DNA from: Erpobdella octoculata
Taxonomy: Eukaryota > Annelida > Clitellata > Hirudinida > Erpobdellidae
DNA length: 64,000 nucleotides
Direction: 5' to 3'
NCBI GenBank assembly: GCA_963978895.1
Contig: OZ022244.1
Span: forward strand, 6,105,766-6,169,765
A program made the position numbers and the translations under genes. The notes below the pieces were generated by a model, which saw only the letters and a list, made by a program, of their open reading frames with translations, was not told where the DNA came from and made no database searches. This document shows, in pieces, positions 38,181 to 50,707 of this stretch (within the stretch, counting starts at the first letter, position 1; the number at the start of each line of letters is the position of its first letter).

Positions 38181-41099
38181 ATCATCATCATCATCGACCG
38201 ACTACGTTTCGTCCGGACTTGTTGGTCCCTCCACTCCGCAGACGACAATATCTGAGCTTCCATTTCTCTCCCTTGGCCTCCGTGGTTTCCCTTCTAACAT
38301 CCTCAGCGGTGATACTCTTTCTGTCATAACCCATGTATGTTGACATCTGGTCGAGGTATGACATTCTTGGACGGCCGCGTCTACGTTTGATGTATACAGC
38401 ATGTATATATTTGCCGGTTCATCTTGGTTCATACGTAGGCAGTGACCAGTGAAAGACATCTGACGATGACGGATCAATGTGCTGATAGGAGCTGACTGTA
38501 CCCTGTCGTACAGGTCCTCATTTGTCATACGATCCTCTGACTGAACCACACCGAGCATCCTGCGATAACACTTTCTGGCAAACACGTCCAATTTAATCGA
38601 CAAACTTTTTGTTACAAGCCAGGATTCACATCCATACAACAAAATCGATACACATGCAGCGTTGAAGAAGCGCACTCTCAGCATCACACCAACGTGTCTG
38701 GAGGTGAGAATCTTCTCCAGTTTGTGGAAGGCCCCCCATGCAAGTGCGATTCTGGCCTCAATATCTTTAACATCTGAGTTCATGTGAGAACCAAGATATT
38801 TGAAGTCCTGGACCACTTCTACTTCTTCGCCGTCGATTGTGAGGTGCGGTGCAGTAAAATCTTCAGGGACGTTGAGACGCATCTGTACGGTCTTCATGGT
38901 GTTTACTTCCAGCCCAACCTTTTTTGATTCTTCGTTGAGAGCATTCAGTTGTCGCTGGGCACCTTCTATTGAGTTCTCCAACAGGGCTATGTCATCCGCA
39001 AAGTCGAGGTCATTAATCCTCCTCTCCGCCTGTCTTGATCCATTGCGACGGTGTGTCAGATAGCCGAAACCATGTTCCGCTCGTCTCATGACATAATCGA
39101 TTACAATGACAAACAAGAAAGGGGCTAAGACATCTCCCTGTAGGACTCCTGTGGTGATACTGAATGGTTCAGATAGCTCCCCTTCAACAAAGACCTGGCT
39201 AGATGAATTTTCATATAGCACTTTTATGGCTGAGACTATCCTATTGGGAATGCCATAGTATCTTAATATTGCAAACATCATATCCCGATCAATCGAATCA
39301 AATGCTTTTTTGAAGTCGATGAATGTGACGAACAACGGGATATTCTGACTATATGCTCCGTCCATGATGCGTCTCAAAATGTTAATCTGTTGAACACAAC
39401 TACGTCCAATCCTGAACCCAGCTTGGTTTTTCCTTAACAGCTTGTCAATTGGAGTTCTAATGCGGTTGAGAAGCATTAGATTGTAAACCTTTGCTGCTAT
39501 GGACATGAGAGAGATACCTCTGTAGTTAGTCATCAGTTGGAGATTTCCTTTCTTTGGCACGGTGACGATGATATTGGACGTCCAGGTACTGGGCGCGTGG
39601 AGATTGTCAAAAACCAAGTTGCAGATAAAATAGATTTGCTCTCTGATGAAGTTTCCACCTTTCTTGAGTACCTCTGCAGTGAGCGCATAGTCCAAGCCCG
39701 GGGCTCTATTTGACTTGAGGTGCTTTATGGCCTCGTTCACTTCTCTTGAGCTGAAGTTGGATGTTGATATCTCGTTGTTGTCATTCGATGGGACAGGATG
39801 ATAGGCCGGGCTTGTAAACCTGCTTTTGTTGTTGAGAAGATTGTTGAAGTAATTTCTCCACTCATTCAAGCCATCCTCCTTGGACGCAGGTGGATTCCCA
39901 TCGAGTTTGCGCACCTTTACAGGATGTTTTTTATCACCGCCGCCGATTCTGTCTATTATTTTCCAAACCTCATCATGTTGATTCCTCGAGGCAGCTGCCT
40001 CTAGATCACTGAGCTGTGCCTCAAGGTAGGTCCTTTCGTCCATAATGAGAGACTCGTTAACTTGCTCCCGGAGGCCTTTCCAAATCCTCTTATCCTCCAC
40101 TGTTGAAGTCCTCATGTACCTTTCTTTTGCCCTGTCCTGTTTCCGCTGGAGGTGAATCGTCTGCTCTCCAACCCAGTGTGACAGTCTTTTTGTCCTCCGT
40201 TTGCCGAGAACCTTTTCACAGGTCTCCACCAGAGCTTTGTCCAAGCACTCCGCTCTTCTGTCGATCTCCTCCAGATGATTGGAGATCCGCAGGTCGTCGA
40301 AGAGAACCTCGAAGCGATTCCTCAACTCCAGGTCAAAAGACCGTTGCACCAATGCATCATCCAATCTGCAGGAATTGAAGACGTCTCTCCTGAGTTTGCT
40401 ACTTTTGGTCACTCTTAGCCTTACTCTGATCTTGGCCGACACAAAGCGATGATCCGAACCAACGTCTATTGAGTTGAAGGCACGACAGTCAGACAAAGAG
40501 GAATACCACTTAGCTCTTATAAGTATGTGGTCAAGCTGGTATTTCTCAGCTCTGGGGTCAGTGTAGGTGTATAGATGCCTGCGCTGGTGTTGAAAACGGC
40601 CGTGGGCCGGCCTCATTCCAGTTGATTCGCATAGATCGATCAATCTCTGGCCATTATTGTTTGTGAGCTCGTGGTAGCAATATCCTCCGACGATCCGTGG
40701 ATGCACTGGATGACTAGAGTTTCCAATGCGAGCGTTAAAGTCACCAGCAGCCAGTACAACAGTGTGGGGTGGGATTGAAATGATTAGTTTTTCTAAGTCA
40801 TCGTAGAATTTGTCCTTCAATCCCTCATTTTTGTCCGACTCCGTGTGAGCATACGCTGAGATGATACTTAACCTTGGGTTACCGCCAAGATGCATCACCA
40901 TAATACGATCAGATATTTTCTCCAACGAAGTGACCATGGCAGCAACTCTTTGGCTGTAGAGCATTGCCACCCCATGGCATTCAGCAGTTGAAGACGCATC
41001 GGAACAAGCCAGAGTCCAGCCAGGTTTTGGAGTGTCAAACTGTATACCTTCGCAGTCTGTTTGGAGCCGATGCTCCTGTAAAGCAACAAAGTCGACGCT

Positions 41100-41102
<3 letters not shown>
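38181..41102 (-). mobile_element. RTE-like non-LTR retrotransposon, 5' truncated
   Basis: The minus-strand 3' end is a short ATGATGATGATG tail (38181-38195); the 5' end is cut inside the endonuclease at about 41099 and abuts (TACA)n. Flanks on both sides are TACATAC repeats of a Helitron-like element, so the target duplication is hidden. Short ATG/TGA tails and 5' truncation are usual for RTE-clade elements. Confidence 0.75.
38202..41099 (-). pseudogene. RTE-like endonuclease-reverse transcriptase
   Basis: The frame is open from 41099; a Met at 40970 is not the real start, because [11 protein letters not shown] and [10 protein letters not shown] upstream are endonuclease sequence. Then LAAGDFNARIGN, LDHILIRAKW and VGSDHRFVSAKIRV (endonuclease), NRAPGLDYALTAEVLKKGG, NYRGISLMSIAAKVYN, FIDFKKAFDSIDR, TTGVLQGDVLAPFLFVIVID and catalytic LDFADDIALLE (RT), and GCESWLVTK. 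A one-base shift near 38400 spoils the C-terminus: the neighbouring frame carries RRRGRPRMSYLDQM and stops at 38191. It lacks the first endonuclease motifs, so it is dead on arrival. Confidence 0.85.
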
Positions 41103-41780
<678 letters not shown>

Positions 41781-41781
41781 T

Positions 41782-42235
41782 ATGTTCGCTAGAGCTATTA
41801 TGAAAATAACCTTATTATCAGCCACCGATAAAAATAGTATTGACGAGAACCAAACAGCACAACCATCTATTGCTACTGACAGTTTACACCATGATTTTGA
41901 AACAAGGCTCCAGTGTCATCCAATCTCTGACATTGTAGAAACAACCATTGTTTTTGGTGATGTCCGTCACATCACAGACAATGTTAACAAAGAATGTGCC
42001 GATAATGACATATTTGTGTACAGTGAGCGACGATTAAAAAACCAAGATATTACAGAGTGTGTGCTGAAAGGTCCATGGCAGCCACTTGACCACACATTTT
42101 TAGAGGCTTATGGTGGAAGTTTTCAGCTAGAGTGGTTTAAGTGTGCTATCCGCCATAGGTCATGGTTATCATATAACAAAAATAAGTGACAAAGCATTCT
42201 GTCTGCCATGTATTCTGAACTAGAAACGGCAGTGG
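41782..42235 (+). pseudogene. hAT transposase N-terminus (TTF-type / ZMYM1-like), frameshifted
   Basis: The frame 41782-42189 ends VLKGPWQPLDHTFLEAYGGSFQLEWFK and SWLSYNKNK. The pattern GPWQP...F...G.SFQ..WF....WL.Y is the TTF-type zinc-finger region at the start of many hAT transposases. After a frameshift at the TAA/GTGA junction (42186-42190) the sequence continues SDKAFCLPCIL, the Cys-x-x-Cys that normally follows. The catalytic part is absent here; a C-terminal piece lies at 44808-45065. Confidence 0.65.
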
Positions 42236-42845
42236 CAACGATGTGCATTTATGAAACCATTGCAATTGTTTTCTGAATAATCTGGCTTTCAAAATTTGTA
42301 CATTATGTATAGCACATTTGCTTGTCATGCAGTTTTCAATGTGTCAGTTAAAAAAGATTTAAGTAAACTGAAGATCGTCAAAAATATACTTTGATCATCA
42401 ATTTCAGATGATTATTTGTCAGCTCTCATGATAATATATTTAGAAAAAAACTTGCTTGTACAGTTAAGAGATGACGACATTATTTTTTGTGTTGCTTGTG
42501 TTGCTCCCACTCAGCAAGCACACCTTTTTTATAAGTATTTTTTATTTTCTATAGTAAAATAAATTAACATGTCATTCTCGAAAAATAAATATTATTATTT
42601 TGTTTCATTATCGGTTTTAACTAATTTCACTTTTCATTATTCTATCCATGTTTTGTTTTTCTTTTCGGGCTCTGATGATGACAAACTAACTGTCGAAACG
42701 CGTTAGCCCTGTTTATTACTTTAAACTTATAAGTTACTCCTTTTAGTTTATTTTATTTATTTTATAACATAAGTGTCTTTTTAAATTTTTTACAAATAAA
42801 CGTAAATACGGCTGCAAACAAGGAATTCGTTAATAGTCTATCTTC
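42236..42845 (+). other. No gene; hosts a hammerhead-like motif
   Basis: AT-rich with no open frame. The only structured element is at 42667-42709 (separate entry). Confidence 0.4.
42667..42709 (+). ncRNA. Hammerhead-ribozyme-like motif
   Basis: GGGCT pairs with AGCCC (stem I) around the core CTGATGA (42672-42678), a stem II of GACA/TGTC with a 7-base loop, GAAA (42695-42698) and a minimal ACG/CGT stem III, then GTT before the expected cut. One extra base (T679) lies between CTGATGA and stem II. This layout, with a tiny stem III ending GAAACGCGTT, is that of the hammerheads described in Penelope-like elements and in Schistosoma satellite DNA. No Penelope reverse transcriptase is seen nearby. 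Confidence 0.5.
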
Positions 42846-42900
42846 CCAACGGTAATCCCGAAGATCCTGCCGTTGTTGAATATTCAGCTCCGCCCCGAGG
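42846..42900. repeat. Inverted repeat, left copy
   Basis: GGTAATCCCGAAGATCCTGCCGTT then AATATTCAGCTCCGCCC. The complement lies at 45910-45945 (with the second half near 45826-45842). Together they may be the ends of a ~3.1-kb element enclosing the foldback element and the hAT C-terminus. Confidence 0.55.
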
Positions 42901-43240
42901 CGGAGATTATTTTATTATTAATATTAAGCTCCGCCTAAAAGTTTATTTGGCGCTTAAAAATAATGTAATTTATTTAGTTTTATAATATACATATATGTAT
43001 ATTTTTAAATAAAATAAATTGTATTATAAAATTTTAAAAATCTGTAAGCATGGACAAAAACGCAATTAATATCTCATCGACTACTTATTCCTCCGCTAAT
43101 ATGGTAATATGATATGATATGCTAGGCCGACAGTTGATGGTTTTTCTTGCCAACTAACAGTTTTATTTATCTGCTATTCCTTTCGTAATGGTAATATACT
43201 CGACAACTAAAAGACCTGACAACTAGCAGTTTATGAAGGT

Positions 43241-44780
43241 TCCACGACAAAACGTTCACAGACAAAATGTTCAACGACAAAATGTTCCCGACAAAACGTT
43301 CACGACACAACGTTCACGACAAAATGTTCACGACAAAATGAACACCGACAAAACGTTCACAGACAAAATGTTCAACGACAAAATGTTCAACGACCAAATG
43401 TTCACGACAAAACGTTCACGACAAAACGTTCACGAAAAATGTTCACGCACAAAATGTTCACAGACAAAATGTTCACAGACAAAATGCTCACAGACAAAAT
43501 GTTCAACGACAAAACGTTCACGACAAAACGTTCACGACACAACGTTCACGACAAAATGTTCACACTGAAAAATAAAAATTTTGTTTTATTATGTCAAGAT
43601 CGCTTGCAAACTAATTATTAAGTCATTTTTAGTGATGTGTCTATTCACCATTTTATTTACCTAAGCAAAGTATATGTGCATGAAAGCATGAAACTAATAC
43701 GTATTGGCAACATCAAATGATCTTCAATTAAAAAATAATTGTATGGAGTTATAGCTATTTGGGTTGTTTCTTTTTCATCCATATTTTGATCCTTCTTATC
43801 ATCGTTCCATTTATTAACTAGTTAATGCCGGTTAATTGCTTTTGTATACCCTAACTTTTTAGTTTTTAATTGCAAGAGATGTATTTTCAATTCTAGTTGA
43901 AAAACACAAGTAGCTGCATGCTGCTTTACCCAAGTCACCGTTACGTTAATTAGCTAATTAAAGGAGGCTATATTGCTCTTGGAAGCCGATAACTTCTTAA
44001 TCGCTAGGCTACAACGATCAAAGCTTCTTTCTGACGTTCCCTTAATTAAAATTGAAACATCAAATGAATCTCAATTAATACTTAATTGCATTACTTTTTC
44101 TTTTTAATCGGAGTTAATAAAGATTTCATATTTCGACCCTTTTAATCATCGTTCCATTTATTAACTAGTTAATGCGGGTTGGTTAATTTTTTCTTGGATA
44201 CCCTTAACTTTTTAATCTTTGGAATACAGCCATCAAACCTTATTTACGTCGTTTGCGTAATTGAAATTGAAAATTCAAACGATCTCAAATTAGTAACCAA
44301 TTGTATTTTCCTATTATAGCTATCTCATTTCATCTGTTTTTTCCTTCTGTTTTTTACAGTCCTCCGATCCATACTCATCTGGTTGCCGTTTGAGTTAGGG
44401 GTATCAAAGAGGAAATTAACATCGCATTTACTATAGTTAACGTTTTATTTGCTCTCATTTTGTGAAACACAAATTATTTTATCATTTAAAACTAAACTAA
44501 ATTTAAAAGTTGCAATCGTGAACATTTTGTCGTGAACGTTGTGTCGTGAACGTTTTGTCGTGAACATTTTGTCGTGAACATTTTGTCGTGAACGTTGTGT
44601 CGTGAACGTTTTGTCGTGAACATTTTGTCGTTGAACATTTTGTCTGTGAACATTTTGTCTGTGAACATTTTGTCTGTGAACATTTTGTCGTGAACATTTT
44701 GTCGTGAACGTTGTGTCGTGAACGTTTTGTCGGGAACATTTTGTCGTTGAACATTTTGTCTGTGAACGTTTTGTCGTGAC
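43241..44780. mobile_element. Foldback-type element with subrepeat arms
   Basis: The left arm (43241-43566) is about twenty units of ACGACAAAATGTTC or ACGACAAAACGTTC. The right arm (44517-44780) is the complement, and the outer ~100 bases follow the same unit order, so the arms are true inverted repeats. The interior (43570-44515) has no coding sequence; it carries a diverged ~350-bp internal repeat (TCATCGTTCCATTTATTAAC at about 43801 and 44149). Arms of short subrepeats are typical of Foldback elements and of some MULEs. It must rely on enzymes made elsewhere. Confidence 0.75.
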
Positions 44781-44807
44781 ACCGTTAATGAACCGGGGGC
44801 CACTTTT

Positions 44808-45065
44808 TTGTCAAATACCAATATTATTTATAACGAGAGACTCGTCGAGAGTCTGTCAATTGTTGATATGTTCAGTAAAAATGAAACTTCAAAAACTTTA
44901 TTGTCAAAAGTAGACAGATTATTAAAATTGGTTTGGTTTTTAAAATTTGGTTTTTCCGATATCAAATGCAACACCAGAAAGAGGTTTTTCGGCATTGCGT
45001 CGAATTAAAACCTTTAACTATTTGCAGTCAAGAATGACCCAAACTAAATGAAACTATGTCATGTT
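44808..45065 (+). pseudogene. hAT transposase C-terminus (dimerisation region), frameshifted
   Basis: 44808-45008 gives MSNTNIIYNERLVESLSIVDMF and LLKLVWFLKF. A frame change near 44955 reveals PISNATPERGFSALRRIKTF and LQSRMTQTK, the SNATPERSFSALRRIKT hallmark of the hAT C-terminal dimerisation domain. It is on the same strand as the N-terminal piece at 41782, so both may come from one element opened up by the foldback insertion and internal loss. Confidence 0.7.
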
Positions 45066-45909
45066 TTTAACTGTACATAAAGAAAAAAAACAGACAATCG
45101 AAACTTGTTGGAAATTTGACAGTAAAGTTGGTGATTACGTCTTGCCAACTACAGCAGTTTTTAAAATGAGATATATAATGGTTATAAGCTTGGCCGATAG
45201 TTTGTGATTACGAGATGCCATAACTAGAACTTTATAAATTTTTGACCTCCGAGAATGGCACAGAGAGATACCATCGAGTCCGGGAGCAGTGGGTTTTTGG
45301 CGGGTATGACTATGACGTCGATTTCCGATCCCTTTCACAATTTTGTTTCACATATATTTGTTTGGTATAACATGACCCTGTAAATTAAATTTGTTATTTT
45401 GTTTTATTTTATTGTTATGCTAGGTTAATTTTTTTGTTATGATTTTATGTTGTGTTTATTTTCTTGTTCTATTAAAATGCTATGTTCTGGTTCTATTATT
45501 TTCTATGCTAATTTTGTTTTGTCCCTTGTCGAATTCGTCGAGCGGCATGCCTAGTTGGGATGGGACAATGCCAAATACATCCACCGGCAGTAGGTACCAC
45601 TCCTTCTCGTCAGTTTCATTTATGTCTGACAGAATTTTATCCTCGCTATGAGACCGCGTGTCATAGCTCATCCCAAAGCATCATCTTCCACATTTTTATT
45701 TAATTTAGTAGATAATATCCCAGTAACATCAAGGTAATTTTCAGCCATGATAAAACAATGTGTAAAAATAAAAACCATAGAATAACATTATTCGTGTTCA
45801 CTTTTAAATTTATAGCCAAGGTTTGTGGGTGGAGCTGAATATTATTAGTAGTTGGCGGCCTGTCAATCATGGACATCACGTGCCTGCCAATCATTGCTTG
45901 TTTATCTCA
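45066..45909. other. No gene recognised; one possible RT scrap
   Basis: On the minus strand near 45260-45300 the frame reads KPTAPGLDGISLC, close to the APGPDGI motif before the RT domain of non-LTR elements, but nothing else supports it. A frame at 45480-45671 (minus) is unassigned. Confidence 0.3.
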
Positions 45910-45945
45910 TTAACTCCGGTAACGGCAGGATCTTCGGGATTACCC
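45910..45945. repeat. Inverted repeat, right copy
   Basis: AACGGCAGGATCTTCGGGATTACC, the complement of the segment at 42846-42874. Confidence 0.6.
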
Positions 45946-46049
45946 TTCCCAACAACGGGCTTCCCTTCGACGTTTTGAGTCTTTGGCAAAAAAATTAACA
46001 AATACAAAATGGGCAATTATATTCAATGGAGTTTGCGTACAATATATAG

Positions 46050-46101
<52 letters not shown>

Positions 46102-46251
46102 TTGATAACTAATAAGGTGATGACCAGAATTATGAGCAAAATGACAATAATAGTTGCAGCGGCTATTGCAGTGCATTGAGGACGTACTATGAATATCTCT
46201 TCATTACTGTTATCTTCATCGCGGTCCTTATTATCTGCTGTAGTTTAAAAC

Positions 46252-46298
<47 letters not shown>

Positions 46299-46301
46299 AT
46301 T

Positions 46302-46350
<49 letters not shown>
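46050..46350. repeat. (TA)n tracts
   Basis: TA runs at 46052-46097 and 46256-46351 around a short non-repetitive stretch, followed by ACATAACATAACATAACATA at 46353-46372. No gene. Confidence 0.9.
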
Positions 46351-46354
<4 letters not shown>

Positions 46355-46473
46355 CATAACATAACATAACATAAAGTAAATGATGGGCGCAAACTATAAG
46401 TCTCTATGCCCATATCTAGAATTATATAAAATTTTCATATATATGTTCTATAAATAAATGTATGTATATATTA

Positions 46474-48490
46474 TTAAAAATCCTTTTTATAGTTGTACAT
46501 AACTTCGTTTAATTTGAAATGACAATCAATTAGTCTTTTAAATTCATTAACGTGTTCGACTTCTATGATTTTCGAAGGGAGGTTGTTCCAAATTGCAGTC
46601 GATCTGGTCAGGAAGAAATATTTTCTGCAGTTGCCGTTGAATCTTTGTGTTTCCAGTTTGAACTTGTGACCTCTTGTTCTTCTTTCTTTTGATATCTTTA
46701 TATTAGGAAAACACAAACGTCCTTCTTTGTCTTAAATAAAGTTGTAGAGCATGATCAGGTCCCTTTCAGTCATATGTACTTTAAACAAGGAAGCTTCAAA
46801 ATTCTCAACCTGTCTTCTTATTTCAATCCCTTGCTTGCCTTGACCATTTTTGTTGCTCTCTTCTGGACTCTTTCAATGGCTTCTATGTTTTTTTTCTTCC
46901 ATGGTGACCACACACTGACTGCATACTCCAATCTGGATCTAACCAAAGCTTTATAAATCAATATAAATTAATCTTTTGTCAAATCTTTAAAATTTCGTGA
47001 AATTAAACCTAACAGTGAAACACATTTTTTAATTATTTCATAAATGTGATCTACAAATGTTAATTAACTCTGGAATGTAACACCTAAATCTTTAATTTTG
47101 TCAAGAAAATTAAGTTCCACTCTTTCTATATTATATAACCGGCGATCATCTAATTGGCGTCCATATCTCACCGCAACACATTTACCAGCATTTAGCTTAA
47201 TTTCTCATTTTTTACTCCAATCTCCTAATGATTTCAAACAGCTCTGCAATATCAATCGATCATCACTGCTTTTTATAGTTTTAAATATTTGGGCGTCGTC
47301 AGCGTACATAAACAGCTCCGCCGAGTTATTCTTAACTATTTCAAACATATCATTGACATAACTTATGTAAAGTAGTGGCCCTAAAACACAACCTTGAGGT
47401 ACCCCACTTGTAACTTTAAATCTATTAGATGTGCTATTATTAACCCTAACACTACTTGTTCTATTTGTTAAATAATCTTTAATTAAGCCTCCATTGACGC
47501 CATAATTTTCTAGTTTATCAATTAACTTTGCATGAGATACACGATCAAACGCTTTTTCAAAATCCGTATATACCATGTCTATTGTTTCCCCTTTATCTAT
47601 TGCACTGCTCCACGTATCCATTAATTTTACCAACTGAATGGTAGTTGACTTTCCTCTCGTAAAGCCGTATTGCCTATAATCTAGAAGCTTATTTCTATCA
47701 AAATGTATTATTAATTCATCCTTAATCAATGATTCTAACAGTTTACAGCAGACACAGCTTAAAGAGACTGGCCTATGATTACTTGCAGTATTTTTATCAC
47801 CTTTCTTTTAAACTGGGGTAATCATGGTATACTTCCAATCATCAGGGACCATTTGAGCTTGCAGTGATTTGTTGTATAAATTGATTAAATAGCTAGAAAT
47901 AGAATTTTTACATTCTATCAGAACCCTTGAAAAAATATTATCTGGTCCTGCAGATTTGTATTTATTTAATTTATTAATTTTATTTTCGACCACGTATTTG
48001 TTTATTATTACTTCCTCCATTATGTGGACAATAATATTATTGTTAATTGTGGGACTTATTTCTAGACTATCATTGCTTATATAAACGCTTTTAAAAAATT
48101 TAGCTAAACGATTTGCCATATCAACGTCACCAGTTAGAGTTGCTGCAGACCCGTTTATATCAGTTTTTATCATATATTCTAACTTAGCTTGACAGTTTCT
48201 GTTTTTATTTATATGTTGCCAAAAAACCTTAGGATTGGTCTTAATTTTTTTGGCCAATTTCAGTGTCTCAGCTTCTTTAATTTTATTAATTGATTTCCTT
48301 AATTTGTTTCTGATATTTTTAAATTCTGCAAAAATATAATTATTTCTAGTTTGGATAAACTTTTTCCATAGTTTATTTTTGTCCTGCATTGCTCAACCAT
48401 ATTTTTAGGTAATTTCCTTTTATGGCACTTAAATCTTAAAATTCTATCAGTATCAATGACAGGAATATAATTCCTAATAGCTTTATTCAT
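46474..48490 (-). pseudogene. Decayed CR1-like non-LTR retrotransposon (RT part)
   Basis: Minus strand. 47808-48389 gives KTNPKVFWQHINKNRN, KSAGPDNIFSRVL and VPDDWKYTMITPV; an in-frame TAA (47805-47807 region) precedes KKGDKN. 47205-47729 continues in the same frame with LLDYRQYGFTRGKSTTIQL, VYTDFEKAFDRVSH, SGVPQGCVLGPLLYISYVNDM and catalytic FMYADDAQIF. Several stops follow. 46474-46716 is the C-terminus: RTRGHKFKLETQRFNGNCRK and AIWNNLPSKI. No endonuclease remains. It differs from the element at 20757-26270, so it is another CR1-like family. Confidence 0.85.
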
Positions 48491-48780
48491 TACTTATATT
48501 ATATATATATATATATATATAATATAAAAACCCACGTCTGTGTAAAACGTTTTTGTGCTATATATGGCAAATTAATTTATATATATTACTAAATTTTATA
48601 AATAAATTTTTTCATATATTTTGTGTTCATTCCCAAAATTGATTTAGCTCCCAGTGACAAGATGACAATAAAATCACAAGGTCAGACCTTTGAATACTTT
48701 GGGATTTATTTAAATGAACCAGTGTTTTCTCATGGCGAGCTATATTTCGCCGTCTTGAAATAAAAAAATCTACAGTATTT
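48491..48780. other. No gene; TA tract
   Basis: TA run at 48500-48523 with a short AT-rich stretch. It may be the 5' end of the Helitron-like element ending at 49749, but no TC terminus can be placed. Confidence 0.3.
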
Positions 48781-49254
48781 AATTTGTACTGCTGTAGCAT
48801 CTACAGTTTTCAAGTAGCAGTTACATTAAAAACCAAATAACCTTATTTTCCACCCCATATTTGAGGTCCTGGAAACCAAATTTTAAAAAAATGGTAAACA
48901 TGTATATCTTTATTTTTAGAATAGAAACTAAATGCTAATTTTTACATCTGTGGTATTTACAGTTTTTGAGTAGCAGTTACTTTAAAAAACAACTAACGCT
49001 ATTTTTCACCCCACATTTGAAGTCCTGGAAACCAAATTTTCAAAAAATGCTAAAACACATATTTTATTATTTTTGGAGTGGAAACTAAATACCAATTTTT
49101 ACTCCTGTAGCATTCACAGTTTTTGAGTAGCAGCTACTTTAAAAAGCAAATAACCAATTTGAGGTCCGGGAAACCGAATTTTCAGAAAATGGTGAAATAC
49201 ATATCTTTTTATTTTTCAAGAAGAATCCATATACCAAATTTCAAAATCTCTTTC

Positions 49255-49378
<124 letters not shown>

Positions 49379-49397
49379 AATTTAAAAAAGTACTTAC

Positions 49398-49715
49398 TTT
49401 CTTGAATTTTTTTCTAGCAGGCCTAGTACGTGGCTTTTGATTTTTTTGTTTTTTTTCCAATGTAAAAGAATATCCTTTGGCATCTACCACTATGTCCTTA
49501 CCTTTTGTCGAGCCATCAGGTACAAGTAATCCCGACACCTGTTCCTCTTCTTCCTCTTCACCTAAATCATCACTTTCATTCATCTCATATCCTATTTTCT
49601 CTTTCATTTCGTCCTCTATGCCTTTTGTAATTCCATCATCTATTCTTTTTGTTACTTCATCTTCAAATCTTTGTGCTACAACGGGAGCGTGAAAGAAAAA
49701 CGATAGAAAGACCAC
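49398..49715 (-). other. Exon-like open frame inside a Helitron-like end
   Basis: The minus strand is open from about 49715 and encodes an acidic then basic protein: RFEDEVTKRIDDGITKG, DDLGEEEEEEQ, LLVPDGSTKGKDIVVDAKG and RPARKKFKK. It ends exactly at a perfect donor GTAAGT (49392-49397). Composition is not repeat-like. It may be an exon picked up from a host gene, or an exon of a host gene into which the element fell. No family is recognised. Confidence 0.4.
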
Positions 49716-49749
49716 TAAAAAGCCCGGACAACGCCGGGCACCCCACTAG

Positions 49750-50157
<408 letters not shown>

Positions 50158-50187
50158 TAGCAGTGCCCGTAGCGGCTTCGCTCGCAT

Positions 50188-50560
50188 GAAATTAGAAAAT
50201 TTGAACCGTGCATCCATAGGTGTCGGCTCGGCCCGTCGACAACTTGGCCCAGCCCGTTTCAAAACCAAAATTTCTGGCCCGGCACGGCCCGTCTAATTTG
50301 GGCCCGGCCCGTTTTTACAGGCCTAGAAATTCTATATACTTGATGAAAAACTTCGGCCCGTCCCACGTTGACTTCAGGTTTGGCCGGCCCGTCTGAAGAC
50401 CCTAAAACTACAAAAATGACTATATGCTTAGTGAAAAACCTCGGCCCGTACCACCTTGATTTAAGGTTTAGCCTGGCCCGTAAGAAGACCCTAAAATAAC
50501 GGCTTGGCACGACCGGTGATAAACTGGACTCAGCTACTTTAAACCGGCACAAAACCTCAA
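50188..50560. repeat. GGCCCG-rich repeat, copy 1
   Basis: Starts AATTTGAACCGTGCATCC, then repeats of GGCCCG with TATATACTTGATGAAAAACTTC and TGAAGACCCTAAAA. Copy 2 is at 50708-51140. The tRNA-like head seen in copy 2 is missing here. Confidence 0.65.
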
Positions 50561-50707
50561 AATACTAAGTTTTACATCTGTAATGCTTGCAGTTGTTGAG
50601 TAGCAGTTATTTTAAAATCAAATAACTCTTTATTTTGACCCCACATTTGAAGTCATGGAAACCAAAGTTTTAAAAAATGGTGAAACACTTATATCGTTAT
50701 TTTTTGA

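Noticed and set aside
43233..43621. Thr/Lys/Asp-Met-Phe repeat protein
   Set aside because: It is the foldback arm made of 14-16 base units; the mirror arm (44492-44821) gives equivalent frames.
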